Assembly: GCA_023412475.1 (NCBI GenBank)
Contig: JAEYNR010000006.1
Coordinates: 198,161 to 262,160, forward strand
Direction: 5' to 3'
From: Fibrobacterota bacterium
GTDB taxonomy: Bacteria > Fibrobacterota > Chitinivibrionia > Chitinivibrionales > Chitinispirillaceae
DNA: 64,000 bases
The translations under genes were made by a program, and so were the position numbers. The notes beneath the pieces are model-generated. The model searched no databases and was not told where the DNA came from. It saw only the letters and a program-made list of their open reading frames with translations. This document shows positions 57,597 through 64,000 of the stretch, in pieces; positions within the stretch are counted from its first letter, which is position 1, and each line of letters opens with the position of its first letter.

Positions 57597-58823
57597 ATGA
57601 AGTTTTTTTCTAAAAAGAGAATTTCCGGATGTCTGCCATTTATAGCGGTTTCTGCTTTTGTTGTAATCTGCTGTTTACCTCTGCTTTGGATTCTGATCAA
57701 TAAAACATTTGATACTGTCAGGCTATTTTCGAATTTAAACCACAGATCAGCTCAAAATGTTGCAATCCCTGAAATACGGCTTCCACATCTGACTCCATGG
57801 GCCAGTATCGGGGGATGTGGTGCCGGTGGATCGGGTGGTGGATCAGGTGATGGCATTAAATGGATTGGAAACCATGTTGGCGGTGGCTTGATAGATGTAG
57901 AAACGATGATGAAACTCAGAGGCGGAGAGAATTTTATCAATTACTCTACACAGCTGAGAATAAGTGGAAAGCCTTTTCAGAATATCACTGCTGCAATCAC
58001 GATTCCTGCAATTAATTTCAAGGCTGCAGAAGTGCAATATCAGACTAACCGTGAACCAGAAGACCGGAAAACCGGCGGTTTTGGAGATATAAGATTTGAT
58101 GCAAGTAAATCATTCGGAGCGATTGGTCAATTTTCGCTTATGCTCTCGTTCTCAATACCTACCGGACAATATGATATAGCCAGGGGAACCGACAAAACCC
58201 AGAATCTCCTGCCTGTAAGTCTTCAGATGGGCAGTGGATTATATACTGCTGGTTTGACATTCAGCGGAAGCAGAGATTTTGAAAATGGCATTCTGCTTAT
58301 GGATTTGTCCTGCAACTATCCATTTAATTTGAGTGTTTCTGGAGAGAACCGTTTCCTTGATGAGTATTTTCAGGATTATGCATCCAGAAAAAATAACAAA
58401 CGTTTTTATTATCATTACAAGATGTATGGCGAAAATGATCTGGGTGGTTTTACCCCTGCCAGCCTTTCTCTTAGTGCATTCTACGGTTATAAAGGAAAAC
58501 CAAGACTCATGCACTCCTGGGGAGCGGCCTTTTTTGTGCCGCTTGGAGTTGCCTGGATCCACTCTGAGAAAGCAGGACTATATGATCCTAAACCCGATCC
58601 TGATCACAAAGCCTGGAGTGCAGCTATAGTATATGGAATTGAAAGCACCAATCGGAAATATCCACTATATTTTGCCATATCCAAACCGATACACGACAAA
58701 ACATCTCAAAATATAAGCGACCCTTACGATTCATCTCCCATGAAAAAATGGGATGGCCCTGACTGGAAAGATTTTCTGAATCAATGGACCATTGCTGCAG
58801 GAGTTAAAGTATCACTCTTTTAA
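57597..58823 (+). CDS. Outer-membrane transporter-like barrel protein
   Basis: A 408-residue protein with an N-terminal hydrophobic segment (residues about 11-33), a glycine-rich stretch (GGCGAGGSGGGSGDG, near 73-87) and a C-terminal barrel-like half with alternating strands (GGFGDIRFDASKSF, LMLSFSIPTGQYD). The C-terminal half resembles the outer-membrane MetA-pathway/phenol-degradation-type porins (COG4313-like). It ends in a Phe, as outer-membrane barrels do. It precedes a small lipoprotein by 14 bases and probably forms an export or surface channel in this run. Confidence 0.55.
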   Translation: MKFFSKKRISGCLPFIAVSAFVVICCLPLLWILINKTFDTVRLFSNLNHRSAQNVAIPEIRLPHLTPWASIGGCGAGGSGGGSGDGIKWIGNHVGGGLIDVETMMKLRGGENFINYSTQLRISGKPFQNITAAITIPAINFKAAEVQYQTNREPEDRKTGGFGDIRFDASKSFGAIGQFSLMLSFSIPTGQYDIARGTDKTQNLLPVSLQMGSGLYTAGLTFSGSRDFENGILLMDLSCNYPFNLSVSGENRFLDEYFQDYASRKNNKRFYYHYKMYGENDLGGFTPASLSLSAFYGYKGKPRLMHSWGAAFFVPLGVAWIHSEKAGLYDPKPDPDHKAWSAAIVYGIESTNRKYPLYFAISKPIHDKTSQNISDPYDSSPMKKWDGPDWKDFLNQWTIAAGVKVSLF

Positions 58824-58837
58824 TAAAGGATTTCTAA

Positions 58838-59269
58838 ATGAGACTATTAACTTTACCGATCATTGTTTTCTCACTTTTTATGATGTATTGCGATAAAGGT
58901 ACCGAACCAGAAGCGCCCAAATGTGGTCCTCTTTCAGACCCGGCAAGTGAGTTGGAGATTCTTTATCCTTCGGGCGATGATCAATTCAAAGCCGGTGAAA
59001 CAATTAACATACAATGGAAAGTAAATTCACGAAAAATATCCAAGGTGAACCTGTCTGTTTCTGTCGATGACGGATACACCCTCAATGACATTCTTACAAC
59101 AATGCTGGTTCCTGATAATAATGAGATCGAATGCATGAATGCATACTGGGAAATTGGTAAACTGAACGATAATTCTCAGATAATTGATAAGGACACAACA
59201 CTTCTATTAATTATAAGTGACTACGATGGTGATGCTTCCGAAACAGTTGTGGTCAAAGTTAAAAAATAG
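58838..59269 (+). CDS. Small lipoprotein with Ig-like domain
   Basis: A 143-residue lipoprotein (signal MRLLTLPIIVFSLFMMYC, lipobox Cys). The body LEILYPSGDDQFKAGETINIQWKV resembles Ser-Thr-rich, GPI-anchored-type Ig-like modules found in bacterial surface proteins. ATG 58838 is 14 bases after the barrel stop. The gene is cotranscribed; the role is unknown but likely structural at the surface. Confidence 0.65.
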   Translation: MRLLTLPIIVFSLFMMYCDKGTEPEAPKCGPLSDPASELEILYPSGDDQFKAGETINIQWKVNSRKISKVNLSVSVDDGYTLNDILTTMLVPDNNEIECMNAYWEIGKLNDNSQIIDKDTTLLLIISDYDGDASETVVVKVKK

Positions 59270-59286
59270 ATATTCTGAAATAAATC

Positions 59287-60207
59287 ATGACTACCTCAAG
59301 AAACATACTTGTGACAGGTGGAACCGGAAATATCGGTTCTGCCCTGGTTAAACGTCTCATTGATTCCGGATACAGGGTCAGGGTGCTTGCTCTTCCTGAC
59401 GATCCATTTGTGTATCGCCTGGAAAACACAGGTGTGGATTTTTTTCATGGAGATATTGCTAACAAAGAAAGTCTCAATGGAGTTTGCACAGGTATCGATA
59501 CTGTCCTGCACCTGGCAGCGGTTTTACTTTCCGATGATGACTCGGTGTTTGATAGAGTTAATATCGAAGGAACTCAGAATATTTTGCATGATGCCAGACA
59601 AAACAGTGTGAAACATTTTATCCATGTTTCTTCGGCTTCTGTCGTATACCGCAGAACCACTCCATACTCTCTTTCCAAGAGAGTGGGCGAACGGCTGGTA
59701 AGAGAATCAGGTGTTCCATGGACAATTGTCAGGCCCACACTGGTATACAGTGAAAGTGGCAGTCTGGAATTTAATATGTTTCTGGACTATCTGATAAAAT
59801 TTCCTGTTATCCCTTTTATCGGAGATGGGCAGGCGCTAAAGCGTCCAGTGTATGTAGGGGATCTGATTGATGCATTCGTAAGGTTGGTGGCGATTGCGGA
59901 CGGAACCGGCAAAACCTATAATTTCAGCGGGAAAAACGCAATTTCAATGATCGATTTTGCCAGAATGTGCCTTCTGTTGTCCGGATCTGAGAATAAACTC
60001 TTTGTTCATATCCCGGAATGGCTTTGCATTCTCGCTGCCCGTCTGATGAAAAAGTATATGAAGAATCCGCCTTTGAAGTGGAATATGATTGCCGGAGTAG
60101 TTCAGAATGCAGATCTGGACCCATCCGAAACAATAAATGACCTTGGATATGAGCCTTCTGACCTGGTTAATCAGCTCAGGAAATGCTTTCCAAGAAAAAC
60201 TGCTTAA
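59287..60207 (+). CDS. NAD-dependent epimerase/dehydratase (extended SDR)
   Basis: A 306-residue nucleotide-sugar-modifying enzyme. The Rossmann motif ILVTGGTGNIGSALVKRL starts near residue 7, and the catalytic Tyr-Lys is in PYSLSKR near residue 125. The substrate is not clear; neighbouring GT2 and O-acetylation genes suggest a sugar nucleotide for the surface glycan. ATG 59287 follows the lipoprotein stop by 17 bases. Confidence 0.85.
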   Translation: MTTSRNILVTGGTGNIGSALVKRLIDSGYRVRVLALPDDPFVYRLENTGVDFFHGDIANKESLNGVCTGIDTVLHLAAVLLSDDDSVFDRVNIEGTQNILHDARQNSVKHFIHVSSASVVYRRTTPYSLSKRVGERLVRESGVPWTIVRPTLVYSESGSLEFNMFLDYLIKFPVIPFIGDGQALKRPVYVGDLIDAFVRLVAIADGTGKTYNFSGKNAISMIDFARMCLLLSGSENKLFVHIPEWLCILAARLMKKYMKNPPLKWNMIAGVVQNADLDPSETINDLGYEPSDLVNQLRKCFPRKTA

Positions 60208-60234
60208 ATAAACTACTCTCAGGAGTAAAAGATT

Positions 60235-60741
60235 ATGTCTACATACAATTTTAAGACGATTCTGATTGCCCTGTCACTGATCTTTGTTGCTTTTGCCAAA
60301 GATAACGGGAGTTCTATAAAACCGGATAATGTTTCAGCAGCGAGTAAAAAATGTGAAGCAACTGCCAAAGAGATTGCAAAAGAAAATGACACACTGGTTC
60401 TGAGTGCCCGCCTGATTGAAATTTCTGGAACGATGCCTTCCAATGATCTCTATAACTATGTTTTCATCATGAAATACCGTGTATTAACCGTAAGCAAAGG
60501 AAATTACTCCGAAAAAGAGATCTATGTAGGTCATTACAATCCATTGATACCCCGCAGGCTGGTAAGAGGCAAAATGGATTCTCTGGTGAACGGTAATATC
60601 GAGAAATTTACAACAGGTTCTAAACACCTGCTAACGCTTATCTCTCCCATAGAAAAGGTTTGGAAAGATGCTGTGGAGGATAATTATATAGAAATTGAAC
60701 AACCCAGATATTTTGCACTTGTTGCTGATGAACTGAAGTAA
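60235..60741 (+). CDS. Exported protein of unknown function preceding the O-acetylation genes
   Basis: A 168-residue protein with an N-terminal signal peptide (TYNFKTILIALSLIFVAFA) and a body of beta strands and basic residues (YNYVFIMKYRVLTVSKGNYSEKEIYVGHYNPLIPRRL). No family was assigned by me. It is 21 bases upstream of the MBOAT gene, and small proteins of this type are often placed beside alginate-type O-acetylation genes. Confidence 0.6.
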   Translation: MSTYNFKTILIALSLIFVAFAKDNGSSIKPDNVSAASKKCEATAKEIAKENDTLVLSARLIEISGTMPSNDLYNYVFIMKYRVLTVSKGNYSEKEIYVGHYNPLIPRRLVRGKMDSLVNGNIEKFTTGSKHLLTLISPIEKVWKDAVEDNYIEIEQPRYFALVADELK

Positions 60742-60762
60742 ACAGCTTTTTAGCAGGCATTC

Positions 60763-62187
60763 ATGGTATTCTCATCCCATATCTTCATATTCTATTTCCT
60801 TCCCCTGGTATTACTTTTCTACTACCTTCTTCCATTTACCTGGAAAGGGATTTACCTGAGAAACTCTTTTCTAACCCTTGCCAGCTATGCCTTTTACGGA
60901 TGGACCGAACCATGGTTTGTGATCCTGATGTGGATTTCTACAGCTCTGGATTTTGGTGCCGGTAAACTTATATCCCGCCCCGGAGCAACTCAGAGACAAA
61001 AAAATCTTGGTTTGTGGATCTCCTGTGTCGGTAACTTGTCGATGCTTGGTTTTTTCAAATATTACATGTTCTTTATGGGTGGTCTAAACTCGATCATCGA
61101 TTTTTTCGGTGGTGGCCCAGGCACATTTTATGTCATGAACGTCACCCTTCCTATAGGTATATCATTCTATACATTTCAGACAATGAGTTACACCATCGAT
61201 GTGTGGCGGGGTAAAGTGACTGCTGCAAAAAGCCTCTCCACTTTCTCCTGTTTTGTTGCTTTATTTCCTCAGCTTATTGCTGGTCCGATAATCCGATACA
61301 TCGATGTTGCCGAGCAGCTATCGGAGAGAAAGCACACATATAACAAGTTTGCATCAGGAGCGGCAATTTTTATAACCGGTTTATCGAAAAAGATACTGCT
61401 GGCAAATCCTGCCGGTATTATTGCCGATGCCGCATTTGGAGCCGATTCACCTACACAGATTACGGCATGGTGGGGAGTGCTGGCTTATCATTTTCAAATT
61501 TACTTTGACTTTTGTGGTTATTCGGATATGGCGGTAGGACTGGGAAGAATGTTTGGATTCGAGTTCATCAAAAATTTCAATGCACCATATCATTCAATCA
61601 GTATAACCGATTTCTGGCGACGATGGCACATCTCACTTTCCACCTGGATAATGGATTATCTCTATATTCCTCTGGGAGGAAACCGCAAAGGGAAAGGTAG
61701 AACCTATGTCAATTTGCTGATTGCTTTCTTTCTGAGTGGATTGTGGCACGGGGCTAAGCTGACCTTTATAGCCTGGGGTTTATTTCAGGCTTTTTTCCTT
61801 ATTACCGAACGCATGATGGGTAAAAAAAGCATCTATAATAATCTGCCACATTTTCCCAAGGTAATACTGACCAATATTATCATTCTTTTTGGATGGGTGC
61901 TATTCCGGGCACCGGATATCAATCAGGCTTTTGCTTACTGGAAAGCCATGCTGGGTATTTCCAAACAAAATGATGCCTCGATAATACTTCAAACGCAAAT
62001 CATGAGCCTTCCGCATCTTTTTCCCATGCTGCTTTGTGCAATTGTGGTCTGGCAACCAGTTCAGGCTTACGACTGGGTAAGAAATCTTCGGGGATATAAA
62101 TATGCACTGACCAGTGCTGCATTCATTTTGGCAATTGCAGTAATGTTTTCTCAGACATTCAATCCATTTCTTTACTTTCAATTTTAA
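60763..62187 (+). CDS. MBOAT-family polysaccharide O-acetyltransferase, AlgI-like
   Basis: A 474-residue multi-pass inner-membrane acyltransferase that moves acetyl groups across the membrane for exopolysaccharide. Family landmarks: YAFYGWTEPWFVILMW, FQTMSYTIDVWRG, AGPIIRYIDV, FWRRWHISLSTWIMDYLYIPLGGNRKG and LSGLWHGAKLTFIAWG with the conserved His. It is paired with the AlgX/J-like gene 11 bases downstream. The acceptor glycan is unknown; an O-acetylated surface polysaccharide is inferred. Confidence 0.93.
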   Translation: MVFSSHIFIFYFLPLVLLFYYLLPFTWKGIYLRNSFLTLASYAFYGWTEPWFVILMWISTALDFGAGKLISRPGATQRQKNLGLWISCVGNLSMLGFFKYYMFFMGGLNSIIDFFGGGPGTFYVMNVTLPIGISFYTFQTMSYTIDVWRGKVTAAKSLSTFSCFVALFPQLIAGPIIRYIDVAEQLSERKHTYNKFASGAAIFITGLSKKILLANPAGIIADAAFGADSPTQITAWWGVLAYHFQIYFDFCGYSDMAVGLGRMFGFEFIKNFNAPYHSISITDFWRRWHISLSTWIMDYLYIPLGGNRKGKGRTYVNLLIAFFLSGLWHGAKLTFIAWGLFQAFFLITERMMGKKSIYNNLPHFPKVILTNIIILFGWVLFRAPDINQAFAYWKAMLGISKQNDASIILQTQIMSLPHLFPMLLCAIVVWQPVQAYDWVRNLRGYKYALTSAAFILAIAVMFSQTFNPFLYFQF

Positions 62188-62198
62188 CGGAAACCATA

Positions 62199-63848
62199 AT
62201 GAAAACCAATGCAGCTAAAGTGTATTCCTGGTTCTTCGTACTAATCATTGCATCATTACCTGTAATACAAGCGATATCCGAATTAAAAGAAAAAAGAGGC
62301 ATTCAAGTTTTTAATATTTTTGAAGACACTTTCATCACTCCCAAAAAAACTGCCAGAAATGTTTCTCAAATGATACAAGAATTGAAGCATGAACTCAGGG
62401 CTGCAGACTCAATTTTGACAACACATGATTATAAGAACATTTCAGAATCTGAAAAATTTCAACTGCATCTGGAGGAAACAAGAACGATTTCTGAAGCCAT
62501 GCGAAATAAATGTGTTTCGATTAACAGATATATCGATGATCCTGCAAATGTATTAATCAGCTTTATCGATTCTCTAACTGAGGAAATATCAGTATTGGAA
62601 GAATCATCAGTTTCCGATCCGATTTCAATTAAAGCAAGCTTATCTGCCATTGACAACAGAACAAACTTCATTTCAGGCAAACTAAATAGTAACTCCTTCC
62701 ATTATATAGGTCAAATATTTGAACACTTTTTCAAATACACAGCTTTCAATCATCATTACCTCAGAAAGTATGAAAAAGAGATAGAGAACAGTTCAATATT
62801 TGCTAATTCAATTCGTCCGCTTGTTCAATTCGTAAATTTCAAGCTGTTTCAAGATCCAGGAGAAAAGGCTATACTGGGGAAAAACGGATGGATGTTTTAT
62901 AAACCGGATGTAGAATACCTCTACAAGCCATCTGTTACAGATCCCCGATCAAAAGTAGTTGATTATAACAGTAAGCCGGTTCAGGATGATCCGGTAAGTG
63001 TGATTGTAGATTTTAAAAATCAATTATCAGAACTGGGCGTAGAGCTTCTTGTGATAATAGTGCCAGGTAAACCCAGTATATATCCCGATCTTATAAACCC
63101 AGTCCTGAAAGGCTCATCAAACCGGGATATTTCCCATTCTCAACATATCCTCAGGCTTTTAGAAGAAAATGGAGTAAAGGTAATTGACCTGTTTAAACCA
63201 TTTTTACAGGAAAAACAAAGGGATTCGCTTATTGGTGACTCACTCTATCTTCGCACAGACACTCATTGGAAAAACCGCGGCCCACTGCTGGCAGCCTCAT
63301 CGGTTGCCTCTGTAGTCAGGCAGATGCCCTGGTTCCAGGACAACTTCCCTAAAACCGAATATACAATTGATACTGTGGAGGTCTTTCGAAACGGAGATAT
63401 CGGGGTGATGACCAGGCTGTCTGATTTTAAAATTGGCAGATGGCAGCATAAACTACCTCTGGAAAAAACCAACTGTTATCAGGTATTTTCTGTTACAAGG
63501 GATGATTCAGGCGAAATCATCTCCAGAAACTTATATAGAGATGAGCACAGGAAAGCGCGTATTCTTATTTTGGGTGATAGTTTTTCCAGAATATACCAGA
63601 CCGATGAACCTCGAAGCGCAGGATGGATCTCTCATCTGGCTTACGAACTCTCGGAGCCGATGGCATCAATCGTCAACGATGGCGGTGCATCTACTATCGT
63701 TCGTCAGACGCTTTCGAAAAAAGCTTCATTGCTTAAAGGTAAAAAACTTGTGATCTGGCAGTTCGTTGAACGGGATTTACGATACGGGGAAGAAGGCTGG
63801 AAAAAGGTGCCTATATCGATTTTGGGAAAACTTGTAAACACTCAGTAA
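62199..63848 (+). CDS. AlgX/AlgJ-like SGNH O-acetylation protein
   Basis: A 549-residue exported or membrane-anchored partner of the MBOAT. The N-terminal hydrophobic anchor (FFVLIIASLPVIQAI) is followed by a long helical region (about 40-215) not seen in the short AlgJ proteins. The C-terminal half is the SGNH-like fold: LGKNGWMFYKPDVEYLY, YLRTDTHWKNRGP (Asp-His) and ILILGDSFSRIYQ (nucleophile Ser). Such proteins transfer acetyl groups to the polysaccharide outside the membrane. It is the last gene of the run in the window. Confidence 0.88.
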   Translation: MKTNAAKVYSWFFVLIIASLPVIQAISELKEKRGIQVFNIFEDTFITPKKTARNVSQMIQELKHELRAADSILTTHDYKNISESEKFQLHLEETRTISEAMRNKCVSINRYIDDPANVLISFIDSLTEEISVLEESSVSDPISIKASLSAIDNRTNFISGKLNSNSFHYIGQIFEHFFKYTAFNHHYLRKYEKEIENSSIFANSIRPLVQFVNFKLFQDPGEKAILGKNGWMFYKPDVEYLYKPSVTDPRSKVVDYNSKPVQDDPVSVIVDFKNQLSELGVELLVIIVPGKPSIYPDLINPVLKGSSNRDISHSQHILRLLEENGVKVIDLFKPFLQEKQRDSLIGDSLYLRTDTHWKNRGPLLAASSVASVVRQMPWFQDNFPKTEYTIDTVEVFRNGDIGVMTRLSDFKIGRWQHKLPLEKTNCYQVFSVTRDDSGEIISRNLYRDEHRKARILILGDSFSRIYQTDEPRSAGWISHLAYELSEPMASIVNDGGASTIVRQTLSKKASLLKGKKLVIWQFVERDLRYGEEGWKKVPISILGKLVNTQ

Positions 63849-63953
63849 CATACTGTCTGCTTTTAAATTATTGTTACCTAAATTGGACGATATATTGACA
63901 TAAAAAAACACCCTTTGAGGCGTTTAATACAGTAAATTATAGGTGACATAACT

Positions 63954-63959
63954 TATAAT
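63954..63959 (+). promoter_or_regulatory. Possible -10 element for the next gene
   Basis: A perfect TATAAT at 63,954-63,959. No convincing -35 lies 17 bases upstream; a TTGACA at 63,895 is too far away to pair with it. The ribosome binding site AAAAGGTGATAAG follows, before ATG 63995. Confidence 0.35.
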
Positions 63960-63994
63960 AGCTGGAATTAAATCAACACTCAAAAGGTGATAAG

Positions 63995-64000
63995 ATGAAG
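63995..64000 (+). CDS. Start of a gene running off the window
   Basis: ATG AAG at the window edge with AAAAGGTGA upstream, consistent with a new gene starting here. Only two codons are visible, so nothing can be said of the product. Confidence 0.4.

Noticed and set aside
1..64000. CRISPR array, rRNA, tRNA, prophage
   Set aside because: No regularly spaced repeats, rRNA landmarks, complete tRNA folds or phage structural genes were found by eye.

Overview
The window looks like a chromosomal segment of an anaerobic, fermentative, polysaccharide-degrading Gram-negative bacterium, most likely of the Fibrobacterota/FCB type. The basis is a set of secreted glycan-active proteins (a GH8-type oligoxylanase, a CE6-type acetyl esterase and a broken GH26 mannanase) carrying FCB-style C-terminal sorting-like domains, many short lipoproteins and surface beta-propellers, and a six-subunit Ech-type energy-converting hydrogenase. 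The assignment is inferred from gene content only; no rRNA or tRNA gene was seen.

Layout. 0-3.1 kb: recD (5' end outside the window) converging on guaD across an inverted-repeat element. 3.6-7.5 kb: two ATP-grasp enzymes and a GT4 glycosyltransferase. 7.6-10.7 kb: xylan esterase and GH8. 11.2-15.9 kb: a decayed secreted-protein relic, four small enzymes or accessory proteins, and an FG-GAP surface protein with two in-frame stops. 16-22 kb, minus strand: Uup-type ABC-F ATPase, MscS-type channel, a helical exported protein and an N-terminally truncated S41 protease. 22.7-29.9 kb: chemoreceptor, a small protein, the broken GH26 gene, and a YwbE / RhlE helicase / VF530 cluster. 30.2-31.3 kb: beta-helix lipoprotein. 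31.4-32.6 kb: decayed IS91-like transposase fragments. 32.8-39.9 kb: echABCDEF-hypA-(hypC-hydE-like), followed by another IS91-like relic. 40.0-43.8 kb: a frame-broken secreted gene, a methyltransferase and a decayed region. 43.8-46.5 kb: hybrid histidine kinase with a PilZ-thioesterase fusion. 47.1-50.6 kb: exported NlpC/P60-like protein, a beta-propeller-like protein and two tandem outer-membrane barrels, each split by a +1 frame break at the same codon. 51.2-63.8 kb: a two-repeat unknown protein, then a long plus-strand run from a LuxR-type regulator through GT2, transglutaminase-like/TPR lipoprotein, surface propellers, barrel, lipoprotein and SDR epimerase to an MBOAT plus AlgX/J-like polysaccharide O-acetylation pair.

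How it fits together. The Ech module would couple reduced-ferredoxin oxidation to H2 formation and ion translocation during sugar fermentation. Two unusual fusions sit inside it: a GNAT acetyltransferase on the small electron-transfer subunit, and the HypC maturation chaperone on a HydE-like radical SAM enzyme. The 52-64 kb run looks like one surface-glycan or envelope unit ending in O-acetylation. Several exported or surface genes are interrupted while the intracellular genes look intact. The exceptions worth attention are the two paralogous barrels, whose breaks coincide at a CCC-pyrimidine site and might be recoding rather than decay.
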